A DNA stretch of 64,000 bases from CAXXOK01 sp963663285. Its GTDB lineage: Bacteria; Bacillota; Clostridia; Christensenellales; Aristaeellaceae. This document shows positions 17,600 to 26,431 of the stretch, one piece after another. Below the pieces are notes generated by a model. That model ran no database searches and was not told the DNA's origin. It saw nothing but the letters and a program-made list of their open reading frames with translations. Every line of letters starts with the position of its first letter. Positions within the stretch are counted from its first letter, which is position 1. The translations under genes were made by a program, and so were the position numbers. The stretch spans positions 124,001 through 188,000 of the forward strand of contig CAXXNI010000002.1 in NCBI GenBank assembly GCA_963663285.2, read 5' to 3'.

Positions 17600-18433
17600 T
17601 TACCCCTTTACAGCGCCGGCGGTAAGGCCTCGTACAAACTGCTTGGACATGAAAATAAACAGCAGTATCAACGGGAGAGAAGCAATAATTAACCCGGCCA
17701 GCGTTGTGGTGTAATCGATCTTCAAATCCCCTTTAAAAGTCATCAGGCCAATCGGAATCGTTTGAATTTTTTTGTTGTTTAAGAATACATTGGCAAACAG
17801 AAATTCATTCCAAACGAAGTTCAGGTTTACAATCGCACAGGATGCCAGAATCGGTTTACTGATGGGGACGATAATTCTCAGGAAAATCTGAAAGCTGTTA
17901 TAACCATCTACAATCGCCGCTTCTTCCAGTTCTCTGGGGATCGATAGGAAATAGGCCCGCATTAGAAATACGGTGAAGGGGATACGAAATGCGATGTACG
18001 GTAAAATTACGGCGAAATAGGTATCAAAGATATGAAATACTTTCAGTATTTTATACAGTGGCACCAGAGCAATCTGTTCGGAAAGTGCCATGCCGCCCAA
18101 AACAATAATAAATATAACCCCTGCATACTTGGCTCTGAACCGGGTGATGCCATACGCCAGCAGCGAAGACAGGGCAATAATCATGCTCAACGAGGCAGTG
18201 CTCACCAAAAGTGAATTACCAAAATACCGGTACAAGCCCAAATTCCACGCCTTAGCATAATTGGAGAATTTCCACACTTTGGGAAGTGCAAGAGAATTCA
18301 TAAACAGTTCCTGATTGGTTTTCAAAGAGTTTAATATAATCCAGACCAGCGGTGCAAAGATGACCAGACATAAAAAGATGCAAAGCAGGTTTAACAGAAT
18401 TTTCGATGTTGTATGGTGCTTCCTCGTTTTCAC
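17600..18433 (-). CDS. Sugar ABC transporter permease, MalG type
   Basis: 277 residues, GTG start at 18433 with AAAGGAGG 9 nt upstream. It has six hydrophobic segments and the EAA loop EEAAIVDGYNSFQIFLRIIVP typical of CUT1 carbohydrate importers. It pairs with the MalF-type permease immediately upstream (15 nt) and the binding protein at 19481. No ATPase gene is present in this cluster, so a shared MsmK-like ATPase encoded elsewhere is expected. Confidence 0.88.
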   Translation of the reverse strand: MKTRKHHTTSKILLNLLCIFLCLVIFAPLVWIILNSLKTNQELFMNSLALPKVWKFSNYAKAWNLGLYRYFGNSLLVSTASLSMIIALSSLLAYGITRFRAKYAGVIFIIVLGGMALSEQIALVPLYKILKVFHIFDTYFAVILPYIAFRIPFTVFLMRAYFLSIPRELEEAAIVDGYNSFQIFLRIIVPISKPILASCAIVNLNFVWNEFLFANVFLNNKKIQTIPIGLMTFKGDLKIDYTTTLAGLIIASLPLILLFIFMSKQFVRGLTAGAVKG

Positions 18434-18448
18434 GCTACTTCGCCTCCT

Positions 18449-19321
18449 TTATTGTTTTCCCGAGCGGGTCACTTTGATTTGGATGATGGAAAGGCCAACG
18501 GTGATTGCAAAGATAAAGACACCTGTTACGGCAGCCATGCCGAGATCGTCATGTAAAAATGCCTGCTGATATAAGAATAAGCCGAGAACCTGCGTACTGC
18601 TTCCAGGTCCGCCGCTTGTGGTGGTGTATACTTCCGTATATAGTTTAAAGGCGCCAATAACCGTGATGATCGAACACACCAACAATTGTTCTTTCGCATA
18701 GGGAAGCATAATTTTCAGTGCTCTTTTTATGGGACCGGCTCCATCAATGGCGGCCGCTTCGATGAATTCTTCCGGAACATTTTGAAAGGCTACGCACATC
18801 AACAGGGCGATATAGCCGGTAAACTGCCATTGGCTCATTGCGATAATGCCGTAAATGGCAATTCGGGAATCGCCCAGCCATGCCTTGCCGGGGACATGGA
18901 AAATTTTCAGCAGCGAGTTTAACATACCGACATTCGGTTCATAAACGTAGGTAAACATTAAACCAACTGCGACCAGCGAGATCAGCGCAGGCATGAAGTA
19001 CACATTTCGATAGAAGCTTTTCATGTGGTTGCTGATGGCGTCGCCTTCGATGATTAAGGCTAAAAGCGTACCAAAGCCCACTTGTACAATGAGGGAAATG
19101 ATACAGTACAGCCCATTATTTTTAATCATGATAAGGAAGGTATCGTCGGTGAAAAATCTCCGATAATTATCCAATCCAACAAAAATGGAGTTTTGAGAAT
19201 AGGAAGATAAACGGAAAAAACTGTAGCCAATGTTCATGAAAACAGGGATATAGACAAAGCATAATACCAAGATTAGCCCGGGAAACATATACGTATAGGG
19301 TACATATCTTTTCGCTTTCAT
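18449..19321 (-). CDS. Sugar ABC transporter permease, MalF type
   Basis: 290 residues. The start is set at the ATG at 19321 (MKAKRYVPYT), preceded by AAGGGGAG; the open frame extends further upstream but through the intercistronic hairpin. It has six hydrophobic segments, the first at YMFPGLILVLCFVYIP, and the EAA motif EFIEAAAIDGAGPIKRALKI. CUT1 family. It works with the MalG-type permease and the binding protein of the same cluster to import an Amadori compound, a role inferred from the catabolic neighbours. Confidence 0.87.
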   Translation of the reverse strand: MKAKRYVPYTYMFPGLILVLCFVYIPVFMNIGYSFFRLSSYSQNSIFVGLDNYRRFFTDDTFLIMIKNNGLYCIISLIVQVGFGTLLALIIEGDAISNHMKSFYRNVYFMPALISLVAVGLMFTYVYEPNVGMLNSLLKIFHVPGKAWLGDSRIAIYGIIAMSQWQFTGYIALLMCVAFQNVPEEFIEAAAIDGAGPIKRALKIMLPYAKEQLLVCSIITVIGAFKLYTEVYTTTSGGPGSSTQVLGLFLYQQAFLHDDLGMAAVTGVFIFAITVGLSIIQIKVTRSGKQ

Positions 19322-19343
19322 ATAACTCCCCTTCTTTTGGTTA

Positions 19344-19375
19344 AGTACGGGCAGGCACGAAAACCTGCCCGTACT
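19344..19375 (-). promoter_or_regulatory. Intercistronic hairpin after the binding-protein gene
   Basis: Perfect 12-bp stem AGTACGGGCAGG (19344-19355) / CCTGCCCGTACT (19364-19375) with an 8-nt loop, between the binding-protein stop and the permease start. No T run follows on the minus strand, so it is more likely a stabiliser or partial attenuator than a full terminator. Confidence 0.6.
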
Positions 19376-19480
19376 ATGTTGTTTTTTCCCCGGGAGTCTA
19401 TAACAGTTCAAAGTTACCTGACACCTGACGAATGCTTACCGGGTAAGCCTTCCGTTGTGCCAACTCTCCGGTTTGGGGGT

Positions 19481-20788
19481 TTATTCGCCTGCGGATACCA
19501 GCGTCTGCGCTTCCAGCGCTTTCTCCTGAATCTTAGCCATTGCTTCTTCCGGCGTTACCGTGCCTTCCGTAAGGCTGGATACCTGCTGCAGGTATTCTTC
19601 CGATACGGTGGAGTACAGCGCGTTATCAAGCCACTCGCTCATTTCCGTAGCCTGGCTGACAACAGCATAGCCATCGATCAAGGACTGATCCGTTACACCG
19701 CTGGCGGTGTCTTTCGCTGCGTTGAACCAGCCGATAGCCTGGCACTGCTCGGTGCCGACTTCTTTGCCGAGGAACCATTTGAGGAACTCAACGCATTCAT
19801 CCGGGTAGTCCGTCAGAGAGGAAATAACGAAGCCTTCGGGAGCACCGGTCAGAATATCCTGGTTTCCGGCCGCACCGACGATTTCGGGGAAGTTGAACAT
19901 ACCGAAGTTCAAGTCGGGTCCGTCGGTTTTGATGTACGGGATCTCGATCAACTCGGCATAATAGATAGCAGCCTGTCCCATTGCAAACATAGCTCTTGCC
20001 ATGCCCGGCTCAACACCGGCAGCATTGGGCGTCATGTAAGGCAGCAACTGCTGATAGTATTTCAGCGCTTCCAAGTAACCGGGGTCTGTAAAGGTGCCGG
20101 TCGTAGGCTCGTAATCGACAGCACGAACATCGTCCGGTACGCAAATCTGGTTCAGCGTGCCGATGTAGTGCGAGCCGGCCCAAGGCTGGCTGTTGCCATA
20201 GGAGATAGGAACAACACCCGCGTCACTCAGCGTCTGGCAGCAAGCCAGCAGTTCGTCAAACGTTGCAGGGGCTTCCAACCCATACTGTGCAAAAATGTCG
20301 GTATTGTAGAAGAAGAGTTTGCAGTCCAGACGGAAAGGAACACCGTAGATCATACCGTCATTGTTCGTATAAATGCTCATCTGGTTAGCCAGCAGAGAAT
20401 CCATCCATTCCGGGTCCGCCTCGAAATACGGGGCCAGATCCAAAATCAAATTCTCACGGATAAAGCGTTCCGTAAAGTCGCCTGCCCAACTGAAGAAGAT
20501 ATCGGGCGTGTCTTCGCCGCCGACAACAACCTTGATCTTCTCTTTGTATTCCTGGTTTTGAGCGCTAGAGATTTCAAACTTAATTTCGGGATGGGATGCT
20601 TCGTATTCGTGCAGTTTGCTCTCAATAAAGCTGTTGTACGGTTCGTCCGGGAAGCGATGGAAGAATTTGATCACCTTGACTTCTCCCGTTGATTCGGCTG
20701 TGGCACCGCTGCTGAATGCAATAAAAGTCAGCGCCACGATACAAGCTGTTACCAATACAAATAGTTTCTTTAGCATACCTTTTTTCAT
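19481..20788 (-). CDS. Extracellular sugar-binding protein of ABC transporter
   Basis: 435 residues. The ATG at 20788 has GGAGG 7 nt upstream; in-frame codons further upstream would read into the kinase gene. It has a type I signal peptide (MKKGMLKKLF to ATAESTG) without a lipobox, then a family 1 solute-binding fold: VIKFFHRFPDEPYNS, DTPDIFFSWAG, GVPFRLDCKLFFYNTDIF (hinge) and a helical C-terminal lobe. It delivers the substrate of the frl-like cluster to the MalFG-type permeases. Position between kinase and permease genes fits that role. Confidence 0.9.
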   Translation of the reverse strand: MKKGMLKKLFVLVTACIVALTFIAFSSGATAESTGEVKVIKFFHRFPDEPYNSFIESKLHEYEASHPEIKFEISSAQNQEYKEKIKVVVGGEDTPDIFFSWAGDFTERFIRENLILDLAPYFEADPEWMDSLLANQMSIYTNNDGMIYGVPFRLDCKLFFYNTDIFAQYGLEAPATFDELLACCQTLSDAGVVPISYGNSQPWAGSHYIGTLNQICVPDDVRAVDYEPTTGTFTDPGYLEALKYYQQLLPYMTPNAAGVEPGMARAMFAMGQAAIYYAELIEIPYIKTDGPDLNFGMFNFPEIVGAAGNQDILTGAPEGFVISSLTDYPDECVEFLKWFLGKEVGTEQCQAIGWFNAAKDTASGVTDQSLIDGYAVVSQATEMSEWLDNALYSTVSEEYLQQVSSLTEGTVTPEEAMAKIQEKALEAQTLVSAGE

Positions 20789-20811
20789 GCTTATGCCTCC
20801 ATTCCGAGATG

Positions 20812-21756
20812 TTATTTCTCTAAAACGCTCTCTCTCACCATTACTTCTTTGTCTTCTTCTGTTAAGTCTACGTATTTGCCGTATCCAAAAGAACCCTCCC
20901 TCTTGCATTGTGCAGAAGAAAACAAAGCCGCCTTGTAAAGACTCAAGCGTATCAGACAATCCTTATAGGCTGCGGCGGTCGTGAGTCCTTTGCCTGCACT
21001 ATCGCAACCAAAGTCCACGGCATCCGGAAGCCCGTCGATATAATTGGTCAGGAAGCATGCGATAAACGCATCTCCTGCTCCCATCGTATCCTTAGCCTTG
21101 ACCAGATAGGGGGATTGTTCATAGAATTGACCGTCGACCTGCACGAACGCTCCTTTTGAGCCACGTGTGGCAATAACGGTATGTTTGCATCCAAATGCCA
21201 TGATCTTTGCCATGATGCTTCGGATTTCGGTTTCGTCCATATCGCCGCAGGATATTTCTGCGCAGTCGATATGAGGGCAGCATTCCTGAAAATAATCGTC
21301 ATCCATTCGATTGGAAAAGTCCATGGAAACGAACTTGGCTGCTCTGCGGATGATGGGTAATTGAGGTTCCAGATAGCTGTAAACGCTCGTATGAACCAGA
21401 TCGAACTGATGGATGTATTCTTCGTCAACCGCCGTTAAAACAGGTGGTTTCTCTCGGGATACGCCGCCCTTATTGCCTGTAAGGAACACCCGGTCCCCGT
21501 CGACCAGCTGTACCCTGGCACAGCCGTTTGCCCCTTTTTCGTACCGGCAATGGGATAGATCGAGACCGATTTCCGTTGCTACCTGATAAACGTGTTTACC
21601 CACCACATCGTCTCCAAATGTACCCAGATAGGAGGCTTTTACGCCGAACAGGCTGCTGAATACGGCGATGTTCAGCGCATTTCCCCCCGGATAAATCGTC
21701 GCAATATGAAGGTATTTATCGCAAACATTATCACCAAGTCCCAGTACTTTTATCAT
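20812..21756 (-). CDS. PfkB-family sugar kinase, FrlD-like (fructoselysine 6-kinase type)
   Basis: 314 residues from the ATG at 21756 (MIKVLGLGDN), which aligns with the usual FrlD opening; alternative in-frame ATGs at 21765 and 21768 sit on the AAGGA ribosome site. The N-terminal GGNALNIAVF loop binds the sugar and the C-terminal DTMGAGDAFIA signature holds the catalytic base Asp and anion hole. FrlD enzymes phosphorylate C6 of fructoselysine and related Amadori compounds before deglycation. The neighbouring FrlC-like and FrlB-like genes make this the best reading; ribokinase-like specificity is the alternative. Confidence 0.8.
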   Translation of the reverse strand: MIKVLGLGDNVCDKYLHIATIYPGGNALNIAVFSSLFGVKASYLGTFGDDVVGKHVYQVATEIGLDLSHCRYEKGANGCARVQLVDGDRVFLTGNKGGVSREKPPVLTAVDEEYIHQFDLVHTSVYSYLEPQLPIIRRAAKFVSMDFSNRMDDDYFQECCPHIDCAEISCGDMDETEIRSIMAKIMAFGCKHTVIATRGSKGAFVQVDGQFYEQSPYLVKAKDTMGAGDAFIACFLTNYIDGLPDAVDFGCDSAGKGLTTAAAYKDCLIRLSLYKAALFSSAQCKREGSFGYGKYVDLTEEDKEVMVRESVLEK

Positions 21757-21800
21757 AAGCTGCATCATCCTTATGTTATAATATAATGTAATGTATAATG

Positions 21801-21829
21801 ATTATATAATGTCATATCTGTGGGCAAAA
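21801..21829 (-). promoter_or_regulatory. Possible internal promoter before the kinase gene
   Basis: The AT-rich 108-nt gap between the epimerase and kinase genes contains, on the minus strand, TTTTGC (21829-21824), a 17-nt spacer and TATAAT (21806-21801). The -10 is perfect and the -35 poor. Confidence 0.3.
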
Positions 21830-21864
21830 AAATATGTTGATTTCAAGCCTGGGGCCTTTGGCAG

Positions 21865-22722
21865 TTATGCAGTTTCGCCGTCGTGCAGCGATGCAAAAAG
21901 TTGCTGCGCGCTTTGCTCCAAAGCTTTCCACGGCTCCATAAAATACCGCCCGTCGGTAATTTCCAAGGAAAGAGAACCGCTATAACCGCCTTCTTCCAGC
22001 TCCTTCAAGTATTGCTTCATATTTAATACCCCGTCTCCCCAAGCCAAGTGTCCTCTGGGTGCGCCGTCTATAAAATGGACATGGCGCAGCTTTTTCCCGA
22101 ACTCTTTCAGGTACATCGCGGGGGTCTCGTTTGCAAGTGCCATTGGTATTGTATCTACCATGGCACATACACTGTTCAGGTTGATTGCCTGCAGCATTTT
22201 CGCAAGAGATTCCAGATCATATACCAAATTACTTTCGTCGCGCCGCAAGACCTCTAGAACCAGCTTAACGCCATGTTCCTCTGCCATTTCACCAAGCATG
22301 GAAAGGTGTTTGATTGCATGCTGCCATGCGTCCTCTTGATTGCTGTTATCGAAATACCCTGTTCCGGAGGTGACGAGCACCTTGTCGGTGCCCAAATCGG
22401 AGGCAATCCGTATGGCATCCTCAAAATATTTTTGGCTTCTCCGGCGTGTTTCCGGATTTTCGGCCGCCAGATTAATAGGATATACGCACTGCTCCGGTGT
22501 ATAACAAACCAGCTTTAATCCACGGCCTTCTATTTCTTTGCGGGTCTTTTTGATGCCGTGATAATCCATATCCTCCGGGTAGAAGTGGGGAGCCGCTCCC
22601 CATAGCTCAACACATGACAGGTGAGAACGAACTGTATCATCCAGAAAGCGAGTCAGCGGATAGTACTTATAGTGAATGTTCATCGCTGCGATTTGGCCGC
22701 AGTTGATCTTATGCATGCTCAT
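21865..22722 (-). CDS. FrlC-like sugar isomerase/epimerase (fructoselysine 3-epimerase type)
   Basis: 285 residues of the xylose-isomerase-like TIM-barrel family. CVELWGAAPHFYPEDMD, LVCYTPEQCVYPIN, LVLEVLRRDESN, CAMVDTIPMA and LRHVHFIDGAPRGH match the order and spacing of E. coli FrlC, with metal ligands Glu (LVLEV), Asp (MVDT), His (HVHF) and Glu (SLEI). FrlC interconverts psicoselysine and fructoselysine. The start ATG overlaps the stop of the GntR gene (ATGA), so it is translationally coupled to the regulator. Assignment to this branch is by motif resemblance from memory. Confidence 0.8.
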   Translation of the reverse strand: MSMHKINCGQIAAMNIHYKYYPLTRFLDDTVRSHLSCVELWGAAPHFYPEDMDYHGIKKTRKEIEGRGLKLVCYTPEQCVYPINLAAENPETRRRSQKYFEDAIRIASDLGTDKVLVTSGTGYFDNSNQEDAWQHAIKHLSMLGEMAEEHGVKLVLEVLRRDESNLVYDLESLAKMLQAINLNSVCAMVDTIPMALANETPAMYLKEFGKKLRHVHFIDGAPRGHLAWGDGVLNMKQYLKELEEGGYSGSLSLEITDGRYFMEPWKALEQSAQQLFASLHDGETA

Positions 22723-23453
22723 ATACCCTCGTCCATGTTTAGCTGCAGCATATAGGTGTAACGGTCTGCATTGATGATGTTTTTACCATAGAACACGGGG
22801 TTGCCATCCACATCCAGCGTAATATCCCGCATAAACAGAAGGGCTTCATTTTCCTTTACATCCAGCAGTTCTGCCTCCGCTTGCGTCGCATAGCAAATGC
22901 CGATTTTCTTTGTGCCGGATTTTAAAATGATATTATGGTCTGCAAGGGTACTAAACAAGGGCTGGTTCAAATCCCCCGAGAGAAGAAATGCGAATTCTCT
23001 GGAAAAATGATTCTCTTCCAGCATTACGGGCACGCTGTCACAGTAACGCAGACGATAAATCCGGATAACCTTATCGCCTTCCTGAAGGTTAAGGTATTTA
23101 ATATCATTCGGCATTGCGTCGATGATATCGGCGGATATGAATTTTGCTTCCGGTTTCTGGCCGTTCTGTAGGCAGTTCTGGGAAAAGCTCATTAAAGTAT
23201 TCAGGCTTCGCACCAATCGCTTACTTGTCACAAACGTACCCATCCCTTGTTTTCGTGTCAGCAAATCCTCATCGGAAAGAATCTCAATTGCCTTTCGTAC
23301 GGTAATTCTGCTGACGTTGTATTTGGCGCTTAGCTCTTTCTCGGTAAGGATACACTCATTTTCTTTCAATTCGCCATCTTCGATTTGCTTGCGTAGTTGA
23401 TTGGCTAGTTGTAAATAGAGAGGTGTCCCGTTTTCTCTGATCAGTTCGCTCAT
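22719..23453 (-). CDS. GntR-family regulator with UTRA effector domain (FrlR-like)
   Basis: 244 residues. The N-terminal winged helix (about 1-75) has the GntR pattern LANQLRKQIEDGEL, LTEKELSAKYNVSRITVRKA and KQGMGTFV. The C-terminal part (about 90-240) is a UTRA ligand pocket with VIRIYRLRYCDSVPVMLEE and FMRDITLDVDGNPVFY. HutC-subfamily regulators of this kind repress sugar or amino-sugar operons until a phosphosugar binds. It sits inside the frl-like cluster, between SIS paralogue 2 and the epimerase, and probably controls it, possibly through the palindrome at 24586-24598. Confidence 0.88.
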   Translation of the reverse strand: MSELIRENGTPLYLQLANQLRKQIEDGELKENECILTEKELSAKYNVSRITVRKAIEILSDEDLLTRKQGMGTFVTSKRLVRSLNTLMSFSQNCLQNGQKPEAKFISADIIDAMPNDIKYLNLQEGDKVIRIYRLRYCDSVPVMLEENHFSREFAFLLSGDLNQPLFSTLADHNIILKSGTKKIGICYATQAEAELLDVKENEALLFMRDITLDVDGNPVFYGKNIINADRYTYMLQLNMDEGI

Positions 23454-23472
23454 GAATCATCCAACCTTGTCA

Positions 23473-24468
23473 TCAATAATCTAGTCGTCGGTAATATCTT
23501 CTAATTTCAAGTGGATGTTTCCTGCAATTTTGCAGATGTGCGCTCACCCGCTGGAAGGCGGCACGCATGACCATCGGAGATAAAATCCAACGATAGGAAT
23601 CACTGATTCCAGCAAGCTTGAAGTTTTTCGTATCAAACACGGTAACTTTTGCGCTGATCCTGTTTACAAAATTCTCCACACGATCCATCTCCGGACGGGT
23701 TTTATCTTCCCCTTTTATCAGAATGAGGGGAATATCCCGTTCGATTACCTCCAATGTTCCGTGGAAGAAGTTTGCAGCGGATATCGGCCTTGTGCGCATC
23801 CATTGCATTTCTTCCATGATGCACATTCCATAGCAGGTCGCCCAGTCCTCCAAATTACCGGAACCAACCAGATAGGTGATGGGCTCGTCACAATACTTTT
23901 CGGCGTATGCCTTTGCATCCGCGTCCGCATCTTTAAAAATTTGTACGATGTTATCCGGCATATTTACCATTTCTGCAAATAATTGATCATATGCGTCAAA
24001 TTGCCCGGCATTTTTCAAAAAACGCAGTGTGACGGTATACCAGAAATAATACGCGCCGCCGATGGTGTTGATAACATCATCACACATTTTGGATAAAATA
24101 GAATCAGGTTTCTCCACATATCCGATAATCGTTGCGCCGATTTCGTGCGCTTTTTCCAATGCCGAAACGATTTCTTTCGTATCTCCGGATATGGATTCGA
24201 TTACTACGACCGAATCCTTATCCATGAACGGATTTCCTTCCAGGCAGAAATCCGCAGCGTTTTCCAAAAAAAAGGGAACCGTGCCGCCCAATTGCTTTAC
24301 AATGTGCATCATCTGCCCAGCGTAAAGAACTGTGCCGCCGATTCCGATATAGAAAATATTAGAATACCCCTTTTCACAAATACGATCAACGATTGCTTCC
24401 GTTTTTGGAATCAGGGCAACACCGTTTTCATTATCTTGCCGAACCTTCTTCTCGTTAAAATCTAACAT
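23473..24468 (-). CDS. SIS-domain deglycase, FrlB/GfrF-like (paralogue 2)
   Basis: 331 residues, two SIS lobes. Motifs IFYIGIGGTVLYAGQ, SISGDTKEIVSAL and the catalytic-type AANFFHGTLEVIERD match paralogue 1 and the FrlB/GfrF group, but identity between the two is low, so they are old paralogues. It is the first gene of the cluster, with AAGGAG before its ATG and the candidate promoter and operator upstream. It probably cleaves a 6-phosphorylated amino-acid/sugar adduct. Which paralogue acts on the fructosyl and which on another adduct cannot be told. Confidence 0.82.
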   Translation of the reverse strand: MLDFNEKKVRQDNENGVALIPKTEAIVDRICEKGYSNIFYIGIGGTVLYAGQMMHIVKQLGGTVPFFLENAADFCLEGNPFMDKDSVVVIESISGDTKEIVSALEKAHEIGATIIGYVEKPDSILSKMCDDVINTIGGAYYFWYTVTLRFLKNAGQFDAYDQLFAEMVNMPDNIVQIFKDADADAKAYAEKYCDEPITYLVGSGNLEDWATCYGMCIMEEMQWMRTRPISAANFFHGTLEVIERDIPLILIKGEDKTRPEMDRVENFVNRISAKVTVFDTKNFKLAGISDSYRWILSPMVMRAAFQRVSAHLQNCRKHPLEIRRYYRRLDY

Positions 24469-24576
24469 AATCTATCTCCTTACTTGATTCACAGATTCAT
24501 TTCATGGATACAGGAAAACAATTCTATACAACAGGCTACACACATGCAGACTTGGCTACATCATTGTAGACTTGCT

Positions 24577-24603
24577 ATCATAGAAACTGGTATACAGTAT
24601 CAA
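24577..24603 (-). promoter_or_regulatory. Candidate promoter with overlapping GntR operator
   Basis: Minus strand: TTGATA (24603-24598), 15-nt spacer, TATGAT (24582-24577). The near-palindrome ACTGGTATACAGT (24586-24598) fills the spacer, as expected for a GntR/HutC-type operator centred on GTATAC. The short spacer weakens the promoter call. Confidence 0.35.
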
Positions 24604-24718
24604 CAGCTATACTAACGTAGTACATTGTAGCATAACAAGTTATGACTTTCAAGATATATTTAAAAAATTTGTCATATAAATATATCGCTACAAATTTAAA
24701 TGATAACATCAACGAACC

Positions 24719-24833
24719 TCAAAAGTGTCCGAGCTTGAACCAAAGCCAGCAAGCACACGTCACGGTAGCACAGATGGAAAGCCACATTTCCGTTGCCGCC
24801 TTGTGGCTGTAAGGATTCAGTAACTTGAGCTTC
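24719..24833 (-). pseudogene. Possible C-terminal gene remnant
   Basis: An open stretch of about 36 codons ends in TGA at 24721-24719. It begins KLKLLNPYSHKAATEMW and ends with a hydrophobic segment and FKLGHF. There is no start codon or ribosome site. I do not recognise the family, and the coding signal is weak. It lies at the edge of the decayed zone beginning at about 24.6 kb. Confidence 0.25.
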
Positions 24834-24931
24834 TACCTATGAAAACAGGATAATGAGCATTTGAACCCACGAATATCTACACTGCCATAAAAGATTATAT
24901 TGATACACAGCAAGTGCAATGCGACAATCGC

Positions 24932-25050
24932 TTTATTGCTGCCAAAGCGTCCTTTGAGCAATCTGCCGGAGCCTTTGCCGCGCGGGCTTCGGCCTTGAAT
25001 ATTTCGTGGGATTCAAATCGAGCAATGCAATGGATTGCGTGTGTTGCGAA
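24932..25050 (-). pseudogene. Rubrerythrin 3'-end remnant (copy A)
   Basis: Minus-strand translation gives SHEIFKAEARAAKAPADCSK and so on, which lines up codon for codon with the last 35-40 residues of the intact rubrerythrin at 37098 (HEMCKDEARHGKGFAGLLK). Nucleotide matches such as CCAAAG.GTCCTTTTGAGCA are also visible. The rest of the gene is missing and metal-binding residues are altered, so it is dead. The same remnant recurs at 30825. Confidence 0.7.
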
Positions 25051-25171
25051 AACACGTATGCGATATGAAATAAGGCAGGGAAATGAAAAGTACGCAGGCG
25101 TCTAGTTGATGAATATCGACGAAGTTGCGCATCCGTTTTGAGCTGTGGTTGCATTGTCAAGATTTTACTGT

Positions 25172-25203
25172 TTGCTGTAGAAAAACGGAAATTATGATAT
25201 AAT
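25172..25203 (+). promoter_or_regulatory. Probable promoter of the nitronate monooxygenase gene
   Basis: Perfect TATAAT at 25198-25203 within TATGATATAAT, about 50 nt before the ATG. The -35 is weak: TTGCTG at 25172-25177 gives a 15-nt spacer to the overlapping TATGAT. Confidence 0.4.
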
Positions 25204-25253
25204 GAAAAGAGACAAAGCTTAATGCCGTGCTGATCTGAAAAGAGGGATTTACA

Positions 25254-26324
25254 ATGAAGATTCCCCAATTAAATATCAACGGATTAATTGCCGCAATTCC
25301 AATTGTACAAGGGGGTATGGGGATCGGAGTTTCTGGCGCTAGGCTGGCGGCGGCTGTAGCGAACGAAGGCGGAGTTGGCGTCATATCCGGTGTTAACATA
25401 GGATACCAAGAGCCTGATTTTTCCAGCAACCCATTGGAAGCGAACTTACGCGCGTTAAGGAGTCAAATAGAAAAAGCAAGGCAGCTGGCACCCAAAGGGA
25501 TAATCGGGGTCAATTTGATGGTTGCGATGAATCATTATGGAGAAATGGTTCGTGTAGCCGTTGATAGCGGTATCGATTTAATCATTTCGGGGGCTGGATT
25601 GCCGCTCAAACTCCCTGGATTTGTGAAAGATATGCATACTCGTATCGCGCCTATTGTATCCTCCGGGAAAGCCGCTAAAGTGATTTTACAGTATTGGGAC
25701 ACGCATTTTGGAACAACAGCGGACATGGTGATTGTTGAAGGCCCGGAGGCGGGCGGCCATCTTGGCTTTTCAAAAGAGCTGCTCGACGTTGAAAACAAGC
25801 CTTCTGTTATGGATATTGTGAAAGAAGTCATGATAGCCATCAAACCGTTTCAGGATAAATTCAAGAAAAAGATACCCGTTATCGCTGCCGGCGGTATATA
25901 TACCGGTACGGATATTGCGAACTGCCTGAAAGCAGGGGCAGATGGGGTGCAAATGGCAACCCGTTTTGTTGCGACAGATGAATGCGATGCGGATATAAAA
26001 TTCAAAGAGGCATATGTAGCCGCTAAGAAGGAGGATATTGTCATTATTCAAAGCCCGGTTGGTATGCCGGGAAGAGCGCTGAATAACAAGTTTATTCAGA
26101 AATTACAGGAGCATGGCAGCGAGATCAAGAACTGCTTTCGGTGCTTGAAAGGCTGTAACCCCAAGATTGCACCTTATTGTATTTCAACAGCGCTGATCAA
26201 TGCGGTTACCGGTAACATAGATGAGGGATTGGTCTTTGTTGGAAGCAACGTATACAGGATTGATAAAATCATACCTGTTAAGAAACTAATGCAGGAGTTG
26301 CTTGCTGAATTGAGCTTGGCCTGA
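25254..26324 (+). CDS. Nitronate monooxygenase (2-nitropropane dioxygenase family)
   Basis: 356 residues, FMN-binding TIM barrel. Visible motifs: IPIVQGGMGIGVSG at the N-terminus, IISGAGLPLKLP, VEGPEAGGHLGF, IPVIAAGGIYTGTDI and ADGVQMATRFVATDE, the standard phosphate and flavin-binding loops of the NMO family. A cysteine-rich patch (NCFRCLKGCNP) near 295-305 is typical of the clostridial subgroup. The family oxidises alkyl nitronates or acts as an enoyl-reductase-like flavoprotein; the physiological substrate here is unknown. AGAGGGA precedes the ATG. It is monocistronic and flanked by decayed DNA, and a deleted second copy of this locus lies at 30.8-31.3 kb. Confidence 0.9.
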   Translation: MKIPQLNINGLIAAIPIVQGGMGIGVSGARLAAAVANEGGVGVISGVNIGYQEPDFSSNPLEANLRALRSQIEKARQLAPKGIIGVNLMVAMNHYGEMVRVAVDSGIDLIISGAGLPLKLPGFVKDMHTRIAPIVSSGKAAKVILQYWDTHFGTTADMVIVEGPEAGGHLGFSKELLDVENKPSVMDIVKEVMIAIKPFQDKFKKKIPVIAAGGIYTGTDIANCLKAGADGVQMATRFVATDECDADIKFKEAYVAAKKEDIVIIQSPVGMPGRALNNKFIQKLQEHGSEIKNCFRCLKGCNPKIAPYCISTALINAVTGNIDEGLVFVGSNVYRIDKIIPVKKLMQELLAELSLA

Positions 26325-26431
26325 ACGAATCATGAAAGTATCATGAAAGCGATTCTTTACTTTCTGAATACGCCCAAGCCGCTGACGTGATACACGTTCA
26401 TTTTAATCTGTGGAAAGTGGGGGATGGTTAT

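Larger units (their letters stand above)
24954..26431 (+). repeat. Duplicated segment, copy A (complete)
   Basis: This stretch (rubrerythrin remnant, promoter region, nitronate monooxygenase gene, 3' flank) is matched by 30824-31325, where positions 25250-26230 are deleted. Shared landmarks include GGATTGCGTGTGTT, GCATTGTCAAGATTT, GTAGAAAAACGGAAAT, GATACACGTTCATTTTAATC. Confidence 0.8.

Noticed and set aside
19337..20692. Open frame of 451 codons on the plus strand
   Set aside because: It is antisense to the binding-protein gene at 19481, with no ribosome site or domain; a shadow frame.
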